Below the pieces are notes generated by a model. It was not told the origin of the DNA. It made no database searches and saw nothing but the letters and a program-made list of their open reading frames with translations. 15,171 nucleotides of DNA from Bacteroidota bacterium (GTDB lineage: Bacteria; Bacteroidota; Bacteroidia; NS11-12g; UBA955): positions 1 through 15,171 of the forward strand of contig JAURQA010000209.1 in the NCBI GenBank assembly GCA_030836345.1, in the 5' to 3' direction. Position 1 is the first letter of the stretch, and each line of letters opens with the position of its first letter. Both the position numbers and the translations under genes were made by a program. This document shows positions 8,075-15,171 of this stretch, piece by piece.

Positions 8075-8790
8075 ATATATAAAGTAGATATACCAAACGT
8101 TAATGGTTTGAACGATATTTCGGTAAATCCAGCATTTCTTAAATAATCACAAAAATCTTGACCTTCTGGAAATGCATTCACACTAACGGGTAAATAACGG
8201 TAAGCTGTATTATTCTTACTAACTAGCTTCCCTACAAAAGGTAAAATCCTGTTGAAGTATAAACCAAAGAACCAGAAAACAAAACTTGATTTCGGCTTAG
8301 AAAATTCAAGTACTCTCAGTTGACCATCGGCTTTTAAGACTCGATGAAGCTCGATAAGTCCTTGAGGTAAATCCTGAAAATTACGCACACCAAAAGCAAC
8401 GGTGGCAATATCAAAGGTCTCCTTCTCGTAAGGAATATTTTCAGCATCGCCATTCACCAATTGCACTAAATCTTCTAATTTTTTAGTTTTAACTTTTACT
8501 CGACCCACATCTAACATTCCATCGCTAATATCAGCTCCAGTAACCTCCACTCCCTTCTCCTTGGCTATCTGCAAAGCAACGTCGGCAGTACCTGTAGCCA
8601 TATCTAGCACTTTGCTATCACTAGCAAAAGTGATGGAGCCAAGCAGCTTATTTCTCCATATTTTGTCAATTCCAAAGGAGAGCAGATGATTTAAAAAATC
8701 ATATTTCCCTGAAATATCATTGAACATCTCTTCAACTTGTTGTTTTTTTGCACGTTCAGAATGGGGGATGGGTTTAATGTGTGGATTCAA
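8062..8790 (-). CDS. menG: Demethylmenaquinone methyltransferase (UbiE/MenG)
   Basis: This 242-residue SAM-dependent methyltransferase carries out the last step of menaquinone synthesis, C-methylation of demethylmenaquinone. UbiE signature 1 is seen at residues 30–45 (YDFLNHLLSFGIDKIW). SAM motif I is VLDMATGTADVA (61–72). Signature 2 is at about 150–164 (RVLKADGQLRVLEFS). The start is TTG 8790: residues 1–20 match the usual lysine-rich N-terminus before MFNDIS, and the frame has no ATG between an upstream stop and Met22. A TATATTTG box stands 20 bases upstream. It is the first gene of the leftward operon, overlaps porT by 13 bases and diverges from engB. Confidence 0.95.
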   Translation of the reverse strand: MNPHIKPIPHSERAKKQQVEEMFNDISGKYDFLNHLLSFGIDKIWRNKLLGSITFASDSKVLDMATGTADVALQIAKEKGVEVTGADISDGMLDVGRVKVKTKKLEDLVQLVNGDAENIPYEKETFDIATVAFGVRNFQDLPQGLIELHRVLKADGQLRVLEFSKPKSSFVFWFFGLYFNRILPFVGKLVSKNNTAYRYLPVSVNAFPEGQDFCDYLRNAGFTEISFKPLTFGISTLYICKK

Positions 8791-8810
8791 TTGATTTTTA
8801 TCTTGGACTG

Positions 8811-8818
8811 CAAATATA
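8811..8818 (-). promoter_or_regulatory. Candidate −7 box (TAnnTTTG) for the menG operon
   Basis: The minus strand reads TATATTTG, a complete TAnnTTTG match, in the 43-base gap between the divergent menG and engB starts. It ends 20 bases before the menG TTG, a plausible leader length. No good TTTG stands 17–21 bases upstream. On the plus strand only a weaker TATCTTGG (8799–8806) could serve engB. Confidence 0.4.
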
Positions 8819-8833
8819 ACCCGTGAGACTAGA

Positions 8834-9463
8834 ATGAGTTTAAATCAAAATATAAACACCATGGATATTTCATATGCAGAATTTATAGGGAGCTGGGAGC
8901 GAAACGACCAAATACCCCAAACCCAAGTACCTGAGTTTGCTTTTATAGGTCGCAGCAATGTGGGTAAGTCATCCTTAATTAATATGTTATGCAATCGAAA
9001 GAAGTTGGCCAAAACTAGCAGCACTCCTGGGAAGACTCAACTGATAAACCTATTTAAAATTGAAAAACGGTTTCACTTTTGCGATCTACCTGGCTATGGC
9101 TATGCCAAAGTAAGTAAGACAAAACGAGACGTATTTAATCGAATGATTAACCATTACTTGAGAGAAAGACAAAATCTATTTACCCTTTTTATTTTATTGG
9201 ACATGCGTGTTGAGATGCAAGAGTTGGATGTCAATTTCATTAATTGGTGTGGCACAAACGAAGTACCCTTTACTATTGTTGGCACCAAATGCGACGCTTT
9301 GAAACCAAAACAAATTGAAACACGATTACTACAGTATGAAGAAAAACTCAGCGAAAACTGGGCTGAATTACCTACAATCATACCTTCCAGTTCTAAAACT
9401 AAGATGGGAAAAGATATCTTAACAGATTTTATCTTTAATGGAGTGAAGAGTTTGGGAATTTAA
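8834..9463 (+). CDS. engB: Ribosome-biogenesis GTPase EngB (YsxC/YihA)
   Basis: This 209-residue TrmE-Era-EngA-like GTPase acts in late assembly of the large ribosomal subunit. All G motifs are present: G1 GRSNVGKSS (39–47), G2 Thr in STPGKTQ (63–69), G3 DLPGYGYA (84–91), G4 TKCD (151–154) and G5 SSSKT (185–189). ATG 8834 is the longest start. An internal ATG at 8861 (MDISYAEF) fits the usual family N-terminus better and would leave 70 rather than 43 bases for the two divergent promoters. Neither start has a Shine-Dalgarno sequence. It is monocistronic, diverging from menG and converging on glnN. Confidence 0.95.
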   Translation: MSLNQNINTMDISYAEFIGSWERNDQIPQTQVPEFAFIGRSNVGKSSLINMLCNRKKLAKTSSTPGKTQLINLFKIEKRFHFCDLPGYGYAKVSKTKRDVFNRMINHYLRERQNLFTLFILLDMRVEMQELDVNFINWCGTNEVPFTIVGTKCDALKPKQIETRLLQYEEKLSENWAELPTIIPSSSKTKMGKDILTDFIFNGVKSLGI

Positions 9464-9485
9464 ATCTTCAACCTCTCTTTCCAAA

Positions 9486-9500
9486 GCTTGTAAGGCAAGC
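9486..9500. terminator. Weak hairpin between convergent engB and glnN
   Basis: GCTTG and CAAGC form a 5-bp stem with a 5-base loop in the 64-base convergent gap. A second small dyad (GTATA 9506–9510, TATAC 9521–9525) follows. No T-tract follows on either strand, so this is at best a weak bidirectional terminator. Confidence 0.2.
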
Positions 9501-9527
9501 CTAGAGTATAGGCGCGTTGATATACGT

Positions 9528-11708
9528 CTACTTCATATATAGTAAATCACTGTATTTAGGCAAAGTCCATTCTTGATCATCTACAATTTGCTCTAAGGCG
9601 TCACAGTGCACTCGAATATCATCAAAATAAGGTTTTACCTTCTTGCAATAAGCTAAAGCTCGTTTGCTGGCATCTCCAATTTTGTTGGCTTTTTTCCTTT
9701 CCTCCGTCATTTCATTATTTAGGGTATAAATACCATTAATATGACCCGATATGTCTTTTACAATTTGAGATTGTACTGAAATAGATTTTTTGGTTTGGCC
9801 TATACTCAGAAGAGTTTTAATGTTCTCTCCTATTCTATTTTGATAAGCTATAGCAGAGGGTATTACGAAATTATTGCTAAGATCATTAATGACCCGACCT
9901 TCAATCTGCAATCTCAAAATATAATCTTCAAATTTAATTTCATTTCTGGCCTCCAACTCGTGACGCGACAGAATTCCAACATTTTCAAATACTTTTATTG
10001 CCTCAGGACTTGTATAAACTTGCAAGGCTTCGGCAGTGGTAAGAATGTTATTTAAACCTCGTGATTTGGCTTCTTTCACCCAAGCATCACTGTATCCATT
10101 GCCTCCAAAGATGATTTTCTTAGCATCTTTTACATATGATTTAAGAATATCAGCAATTGCATTTTCTTTACTTGTTTTGCCCTTCAACTTCGCTTCTACA
10201 TCTTTTTCAAATTGCATCAGCTGATTTGTCATAATTGTATTTAGTACCATCATGGCACTCGAGCAATTGTCATTACTTCCTACTGCTCTAAACTCAAACT
10301 TATTGCCGGTAAAAGCAAAAGGAGAGGTTCTATTTCTATCTGTATTATCAAAAGAAATATCTGGAATAGATTCTATTTCCTGTTTACCACTTTTATCTTT
10401 TTCCTCTACCCTACGCGAACCTGCAATCTTCTCAATTACATTGGTTAAGGTAGAACCTATATAGACGGACATTATCGCTGGGGGCGCCTCGTTGGCTCCT
10501 AAGCGATGATCGTTTCCAGCGGTAGCAATACTTGCTCTTAATAAATCTGCATTGTCTTTAACTGCCTTGATTGCATTGATAAAAAATGCAAGAAACATCT
10601 GATTATCCTCTGGATTTGCTCCAGGCGAAAACAAGTTCACCCCGGTATCTGTAATAATGGACCAATTATTATGTTTCCCACTTCCATTTACTCCTGCAAA
10701 AGGTTTTTCGTGAAAGAGTACTTTTAAGTCCAAATCATCGGCAACACTTTCCATAATATCCATTAGTAAACAGTTATGGTCTATCGCAAGGTTCACTTCC
10801 TCGTATTGAGGTGCACATTCATATTGAGAGGGTGCAACTTCGTTATGTCGTGTTCTTAATGGAACCCCGAGTAGATGTGCTTGCTCTTCAAATGCACTCA
10901 TAAAAGAGAGCACTCTGTTTGGGATAGCGCCAAAATAGTGATCATCGAGTTGTTGTCCTTTTGCCGGAGATTTTCCGATAACAGTTCTGCCAGACAAAAC
11001 TAAATCCGGCCTTTTCTCATATAAACTTTTGTCTACTAAAAAGTATTCTTGCTCTACACCTAGACTAACCGAACAATCTTTCACTTTAGGGTCAAAGTAT
11101 TTCTGAATAATATCCGTCGAAATTTTTCTGAGCGCCGCAGTAGATTTGAGCATAGGCGCTTTGTAATCTAAAGCTTCACCAGTGTAGGAGATAAAGATCG
11201 TTGGAATACACAAGGTGCGTACACCACCCTTTTCCATAATAAAAGCAGGTGAATTTGGGTCCCAAGCAGTATAACCTCTGGCCTCAAATGTGTTTCTTAT
11301 TCCGCCATTGGGAAAACTACTCGCATCAGGTTCTTGTTGAACCAGCGCCTTTCCACTAAATGCCTCAACTCCTGTATCCTGACCTGTTGGCTCAAAGAAA
11401 CTATCATGCTTTTCAGCAGTATTTCCCCGAAGTGGTTGAAACCAATGAGTATAATGTGTTGAGCCCATTTCCATCGCCCAATTTTGCATTCCAATAGCAA
11501 TCTCATCAGCGATCTTAGCATTAATACTATTCTTATTTTTTCCCGCATCAGAAATAGCATTACACGCTTTTGTGCTTAAATATTTCTTCTGATTTTCTGG
11601 ACCAAATACCATCTTTCCATAGTAACTGGATATTTTCAAAGTTTCATCGGGATGGTCTATATTACGAGAGGATGCGCTTACAGTCATTACAAGTACAAAT
11701 TTGAGCAT
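9528..11708 (-). CDS. glnN: Glutamine synthetase type III (GlnN)
   Basis: This large dodecameric-class glutamine synthetase joins ammonia to glutamate using ATP. From ATG 11708 it is 726 residues, the usual size for GSIII. Family marks include HYTHWFQPL with TAEKHDSFF near the N-terminus, GVEQEYFLVD, EVAPSQYE, NGSGKHNNWS, AGNDHRLGANEAPPAI, and NRTSPFAFTGNKFEFRAVGS, covering metal, glutamate and ATP sites. The open frame extends to GTG 11765, with another ATG at 11753. Those add 15–19 residues that family proteins lack, whereas LKFVLV after ATG 11708 lines up with the usual LRFxAL. ATG 11687 is also possible. It diverges from yebC across about 104 bases holding a perfect dyad, and converges on engB. 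Nitrogen control is plausible, but no known operator was recognised. Confidence 0.95.
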   Translation of the reverse strand: MLKFVLVMTVSASSRNIDHPDETLKISSYYGKMVFGPENQKKYLSTKACNAISDAGKNKNSINAKIADEIAIGMQNWAMEMGSTHYTHWFQPLRGNTAEKHDSFFEPTGQDTGVEAFSGKALVQQEPDASSFPNGGIRNTFEARGYTAWDPNSPAFIMEKGGVRTLCIPTIFISYTGEALDYKAPMLKSTAALRKISTDIIQKYFDPKVKDCSVSLGVEQEYFLVDKSLYEKRPDLVLSGRTVIGKSPAKGQQLDDHYFGAIPNRVLSFMSAFEEQAHLLGVPLRTRHNEVAPSQYECAPQYEEVNLAIDHNCLLMDIMESVADDLDLKVLFHEKPFAGVNGSGKHNNWSIITDTGVNLFSPGANPEDNQMFLAFFINAIKAVKDNADLLRASIATAGNDHRLGANEAPPAIMSVYIGSTLTNVIEKIAGSRRVEEKDKSGKQEIESIPDISFDNTDRNRTSPFAFTGNKFEFRAVGSNDNCSSAMMVLNTIMTNQLMQFEKDVEAKLKGKTSKENAIADILKSYVKDAKKIIFGGNGYSDAWVKEAKSRGLNNILTTAEALQVYTSPEAIKVFENVGILSRHELEARNEIKFEDYILRLQIEGRVINDLSNNFVIPSAIAYQNRIGENIKTLLSIGQTKKSISVQSQIVKDISGHINGIYTLNNEMTEERKKANKIGDASKRALAYCKKVKPYFDDIRVHCDALEQIVDDQEWTLPKYSDLLYMK

Positions 11709-11767
11709 AAAATCGTTAACATTTGCAAGAGATAATTTAGGTTTTATCCCCATTTTATATACCACTA

Positions 11768-11780
11768 TTTCACAGTGAAA
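11768..11780. promoter_or_regulatory. Perfect 13-base dyad between glnN and yebC
   Basis: TTTCACAGTGAAA is an inverted repeat with 6-base arms around a single A. It lies 60 bases upstream of the chosen glnN start and 33 bases upstream of the yebC ATG, a position suited to an operator or to a leader stem. Regulator unknown; chance is possible given the short arms. Confidence 0.3.
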
Positions 11781-11812
11781 ATATTACAACTTTTGTCTGT
11801 AATATTGCATCT

Positions 11813-12529
11813 ATGGGACGAATGTTTGAGAAACGTAAACACAAGATGTTTGCGAGGTATGACAAGATGGCTAAGCAGTTTACCCGAGCCGGTAAAGAAA
11901 TTGTCATTGCTGTTAAAGAAGGAGGAGAAAACCCAGACTACAACCCGCGACTGCGAATGGCTATTCAAAATGCCAAGTCGGTGAGCATGCCTAAGGATCG
12001 CATTGAAGCAGCCATAAAGCGAGCCGTTAGCAAGGACACAGAAAATTATAGTGAAGTTAGATTTGAGGGCTATGCTCCTCATGGAGTAGGAATAATAGTA
12101 GAAACGGCTACCGACAATAATACCAGAACTGTGGCAAACGTGCGAATGCATTTTAACAAATGTGATGGAAACTTAGGAAAAACAGGCTCTTTAGATTTTA
12201 ATTTTGCGCGGAAGGGCATTTTCACCATAGCAAAAGAGCTCCTTGAGGATAAAGACATTGAAGAGTTTGAGTTTGAACTAATTGATGGCGGCCTTGAGGA
12301 TTTTGCTGAAGATGAAGAAAAAGTATACCTCTACACGGCCTACGCTGACTTCGGAAAAATGCAAACTCATTTGGAAGGGATGAAGGTAGAGACAGCATCT
12401 TCAGAGCTTCAATACATCCCTCTAAACCTGGTAGACTTAAACGAGGAACAGGCTTCTGAGGTTTTAGACTTAGTTGACCGACTTGAGGGAGATGATGATG
12501 TTCAAAATGTTTACCACAATTTAAAATAA
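11813..12529 (+). CDS. YebC/PmpR/TACO1-family protein
   Basis: The product is 238 residues, full family length. YebC-family proteins were long annotated as DNA-binding regulators. Recent work on members of the family, including mitochondrial TACO1, links them to translation of difficult (for example proline-rich) stretches. The conserved core is clear: KEGGENPDYNPRLRMAI, then NAKSVSMPKDRIEAAIKRA, FEGYAPHGVGIIVETATDNN, RTVANVRMHFNK and NLGKTGSLDF. The N-terminus MGRMFEKRKHKMFARYDKMAK is the Bacteroidota version instead of the MAGHSKW form. A TAATATTG (11800–11807), one mismatch from TAnnTTTG, precedes the ATG. The gene stands alone, divergent from glnN, and its stop is 19 bases from the convergent DUF1573 stop, with no terminator seen. 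Confidence 0.93.
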   Translation: MGRMFEKRKHKMFARYDKMAKQFTRAGKEIVIAVKEGGENPDYNPRLRMAIQNAKSVSMPKDRIEAAIKRAVSKDTENYSEVRFEGYAPHGVGIIVETATDNNTRTVANVRMHFNKCDGNLGKTGSLDFNFARKGIFTIAKELLEDKDIEEFEFELIDGGLEDFAEDEEKVYLYTAYADFGKMQTHLEGMKVETASSELQYIPLNLVDLNEEQASEVLDLVDRLEGDDDVQNVYHNLK

Positions 12530-12548
12530 TTGTGCAATCGGAACCTAC

Positions 12549-13664
12549 TTATCTAGGGCAGCTTAAGCAATTTTTATTATTTGCGCTCGGCAGTTCGTTC
12601 TTAATATACAGACGACTTTCCGGGTTGGTAGGATCGTTGCAAACCATCCAAATACTTGAGGTATAATCTCCGTATTTACCCCCCGGGTTAAACGAAACAA
12701 TCATATTCATTGATTCGTTCGGGTTCAATTCCATCTTGGGGTATTTAACAATGATACATGGGCACTCTGGAAAAATTTCATGAAACACTAATTTTTTTCG
12801 ACCCACATTACTAATTTTAATCGTATCTGTTCGCAACAAACCATCATCATACTTTCCAAAATCTATCATCGTTTTTGAAACCTTATATTTCGGTTGTTTC
12901 CTCAATTTACGTCCGGACATTACTGGGAAGAATTGTTTTCTAATCCATCGCACTTCAACACCTATATTTTTAGTTACTGGATGATCTGTTGTAAACATAA
13001 TCCCCTGCTTTTCAAAGCCATATCCTTTTATTAACCTTCCATCAATAATAATGTTAAAAGACTTGTTTTCAAATGGAGCGATTTTAAATTCATGGATTGA
13101 TAGTTTTACATGTTTAGGTAATGCGATTTTAGATTTAAAATTTACAGTTCGATCGCTATTATTAAATATTCGCCCCCTTAGGGTATCCACCATATTATCG
13201 TAAAGCAAAGGAGATGTTAAAAGTGTCTGACCCATTGTAACGCTTCCATAACTTGGGATCATCCCACTGGGCTCAACCTCAACAGGCTTAAGAACTTCCC
13301 CCATTATTCTCAAAGACTGGCTTCTATTTTTATCGGTTCGGTAAAAAACTTCAACACTTTTCTCAAACTCTCCTATTCTATTTTTTGAATCATAGGACAC
13401 TTTGATGTATCCCTTACCCATGGGCTTTATAGTATCCGACGATCGCTCTGGTACGGTGCAGCCACAACTTGAAACGACTTCTGAAATAATCAAAGGCACT
13501 TTGCTATCATTCACAAACTGAAATAGCACCGTGCTTGGATTCACGGACTCCACAAATTTGCCAAAATTATGCGCTTGTTTATCAAACTTCATAACATTGG
13601 TCTGAGCTTCAATTCCAAAAAAGGATAAGGCCAGAATTAGAAAGGTAAGGATCGGCTTATTCAT
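12549..13664 (-). CDS. Exported DUF1573 protein with two domains
   Basis: From ATG 13664 the protein has 371 residues; the frame reaches GTG 13670, but ATG 13664 directly begins a good signal peptide (MNKPILTF… cleaved near EAQ, residue 21). Residues 25–125 form a DUF1573 domain with its hallmark SSCGCTVPE (65–73), a proline/glycine linker (IKPMGKGYIKVSY) and GEFEKSVEV. This fold is an Ig-like/ASPM-SPD2-Hydin type found in many envelope proteins of Bacteroidota. A degenerate second copy spans about 265–345: IDFGKYDDG, ISNVGRKKL, then ECPCII in place of CGCT. The C-terminus ends in a short CLSCPR tail. Function unknown. It follows the LysM hydrolase gene by 54 bases on the same strand. Confidence 0.85.
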   Translation of the reverse strand: MNKPILTFLILALSFFGIEAQTNVMKFDKQAHNFGKFVESVNPSTVLFQFVNDSKVPLIISEVVSSCGCTVPERSSDTIKPMGKGYIKVSYDSKNRIGEFEKSVEVFYRTDKNRSQSLRIMGEVLKPVEVEPSGMIPSYGSVTMGQTLLTSPLLYDNMVDTLRGRIFNNSDRTVNFKSKIALPKHVKLSIHEFKIAPFENKSFNIIIDGRLIKGYGFEKQGIMFTTDHPVTKNIGVEVRWIRKQFFPVMSGRKLRKQPKYKVSKTMIDFGKYDDGLLRTDTIKISNVGRKKLVFHEIFPECPCIIVKYPKMELNPNESMNMIVSFNPGGKYGDYTSSIWMVCNDPTNPESRLYIKNELPSANNKNCLSCPR

Positions 13665-13718
13665 GATCACGAAATATAGACGAAAAACATACTAAATCGT
13701 TGTTTCCAAGAAAAAAAA

Positions 13719-15171
13719 TTACTTGATTCGAATGGTTTGGCCCACCTTAAGAGCTGAGTCTTTCATATTATTTAATTCCAATAACTCTTCAATAGTGACA
13801 TTTTTAGATTGGCTAATGGAATATAAAGTTTCACCAGGACTTACGGTATGATAAACTCTATTTTCTTCCGCATGTTTATCATTCTTGGAATTTCCTTCAA
13901 GCTTTCCAATGAGTATGACTTGACCAATCGAAAGAGACTCTGTTCCGAGTTTATTATACGAAATAATCTCTTTTGTAGTTCGATTATAAAGGCGAGATAT
14001 GGAATAAATTGTCTCCCCCTTTACAACTATGTGTTGCTTGTTCTCCACACGATCTTTCTTAGATTTATTTAGAGGGTCTACCACAATTAATTTTTGACCA
14101 ATACTTAAACTTGGACTGGTAACGCTTGACCATTTCATAATGTCTGAACTTGACACCTTATATCCTTTGGCGATTGAAAATAGCGTTTCTCCTTGCCGAA
14201 CAATATGAAAACCATCGTTTTTTTGGATCACAAAATACCTTGGCTTAGTTCTCTTTACCTCAGCATGGGAAAGATTTATTGGATTGGATTTTTTTCTTTT
14301 CCTCTGCATATAGAGCACCTCGCCATCCGCTGGAATCATACCCGACTTTATCCTATTCTTTCGGTATAGTTTCCTAAGTTTAATTCCATAAAATTGGGAA
14401 AGGTCTCTCATATCCTCTCCTTCTTTGTATATATGTTCTGCTACTTCTGCCTTTCTCCTTTTTGGCTTTAAGTATACAATCTCACCTGGATCAATTTTAT
14501 CTGTTTTCTTTAAATCGTTATATCTGTATATCTGCCAAGTCCCCATATTATGTCTATTCGCAATTGACTTGGGAGTTTCTCCATCCCGGGCTCTTTCGCT
14601 TTCTATTCCATTGGTATTTAAAATGGCAGCTGTAGCATCCGTCTGCACAATAAAATCATCCCCAAACACAACCATTGAATCGTAATGCGATAGATTAAAT
14701 CGCTCAATTAAACCAATCAGTAGCCCAGGGTAAGCCGGATTCGTTGCATAACCTGCTTGCTTAAGCCCATAGGCCCAAGCCTTATAATCCGTTATGGTAT
14801 GTGTAAATAGACCCGCATATCTCTTATTATTTTTAAGAAATAGTGAGTGATCTTTATAGCTCTCTGCAGCACTCGAATACCCTCGAAAACATTCATTTGG
14901 AGCATCATCATCTGCGTTGCAAAATGACCCCGTCCAGTTTTTCTTACATTTTATACCAAAATGATTATTGCAATCGGTAGAAAGCTTGCTTCGACCGTTT
15001 GAACTTTCCAAAATACCTTGTGCCAGAGTTATACTAGCAGGCACCTGATTTAGACGCATCTCATCCATAGCAATATCTGAATACTTTTCTATGTATGCCT
15101 TACTAACACTCGATTGCCCATAGGCCACGGCACTAATAAGTAGACAAAAAGTGTTAAAACCTAGTATTCTA
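13719..15171 (-). CDS. GH73 glucosaminidase with C-terminal LysM repeats, 5' end beyond right edge
   Basis: The frame is open to the right edge; the visible part includes the hydrophobic core of a signal peptide (GFNTFCLLISAVAYG|Q), so the true start lies outside the window and the in-frame GTG at 15128 is not it. Residues are numbered from that GTG. The glucosaminidase domain (about 10–150) cleaves peptidoglycan. Its probable catalytic Glu41 is in LAQGILESSNG, followed by NNHFGIKC, NECFRGYSS and AGYATNP motifs of the Bacteroidota form. Two degenerate LysM-like units (about 180–222 and 231–275) precede three clear LysM repeats (307–350, 366–408, 426–469) with the pattern GETLYSIS…IGQ. It is an autolysin likely bound to the cell wall during growth or division. 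Four cysteines (53, 61, 70, 80) may form disulfides. Confidence 0.92.
   Translation of the reverse strand, partial: RILGFNTFCLLISAVAYGQSSVSKAYIEKYSDIAMDEMRLNQVPASITLAQGILESSNGRSKLSTDCNNHFGIKCKKNWTGSFCNADDDAPNECFRGYSSAAESYKDHSLFLKNNKRYAGLFTHTITDYKAWAYGLKQAGYATNPAYPGLLIGLIERFNLSHYDSMVVFGDDFIVQTDATAAILNTNGIESERARDGETPKSIANRHNMGTWQIYRYNDLKKTDKIDPGEIVYLKPKRRKAEVAEHIYKEGEDMRDLSQFYGIKLRKLYRKNRIKSGMIPADGEVLYMQRKRKKSNPINLSHAEVKRTKPRYFVIQKNDGFHIVRQGETLFSIAKGYKVSSSDIMKWSSVTSPSLSIGQKLIVVDPLNKSKKDRVENKQHIVVKGETIYSISRLYNRTTKEIISYNKLGTESLSIGQVILIGKLEGNSKNDKHAEENRVYHTVSPGETLYSISQSKNVTIEELLELNNMKDSALKVGQTIRIK

Noticed and set aside
11297..11560. 87-codon minus-strand frame within glnN
   Set aside because: It is out of frame inside a highly conserved part of GSIII. 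No independent evidence supports it.
11765..12151. 128-codon minus-strand frame opposite yebC
   Set aside because: It lies wholly antisense to the well-conserved yebC, and the translation shows no domain or signal. It is a shadow frame.
13711..13718. Run of eight T (minus strand) right after the LysM hydrolase stop, as an intrinsic terminator
   Set aside because: No GC-rich stem precedes it; only a 4-base CAAG/CTTG pairing surrounds it. The run alone is not a terminator.
1..15171. CRISPR arrays, tRNA genes, insertion sequences or prophage
   Set aside because: No regularly spaced repeats, cloverleaf-like intergenic sequence, transposase or integrase frame were seen; gaps between genes are short.

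Overview
The window looks like ordinary chromosome from a Bacteroidota species, most likely order Flavobacteriales. The evidence is a PorT protein of the type IX secretion system (T9SS), a menG–porT–tgt–LptF/G permease gene run, a glutamine synthetase of class III (GlnN), the Bacteroidota form of YebC, a DUF1573 protein, low GC, almost no Shine-Dalgarno sequences, and several TAnnTTTG promoter-like boxes. I see no tRNA, rRNA, IS element, phage gene, CRISPR array or long repeat. No intergenic gap exceeds about 110 bases.

From the left edge to 8790 everything reads on the minus strand, so transcription runs leftward: menG (8790), porT, tgt, an LptF/LptG-family permease, a lipoprotein, an S8 (subtilisin-type) protease, a second lipoprotein, trxB, and a five-Asp-box sialidase-like protein cut by the left edge. 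menG/porT, porT/tgt and tgt/permease overlap. The protease and second lipoprotein are 3 bases apart. This is probably one long operon or two nested ones. It joins menaquinone synthesis, tRNA queuosine modification, LPS export, the T9SS and several exported proteins.

Divergent from menG is engB (8834–9463, +). It converges on glnN (9528–11708, −), which diverges from a yebC-type translation factor (11813–12529, +). YebC converges on a two-domain DUF1573 protein (12549–13664, −). A GH73 glucosaminidase with LysM repeats (13719 to beyond the right edge, −) completes the window.

Start sites need care. Several longest open frames begin at TTG or GTG, and I re-chose starts from signal peptides and family N-termini. 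menG and tgt really do seem to use TTG. The first lipoprotein and the S8 protease appear to lack any ATG start.

I do not see a convincing new multi-gene system. The points most worth a second look are the secreted protease between two unrecognised lipoproteins, the zinc-ligand loss in Tgt, the non-ATG starts in the menG operon, and a perfect 13-base dyad between glnN and yebC.
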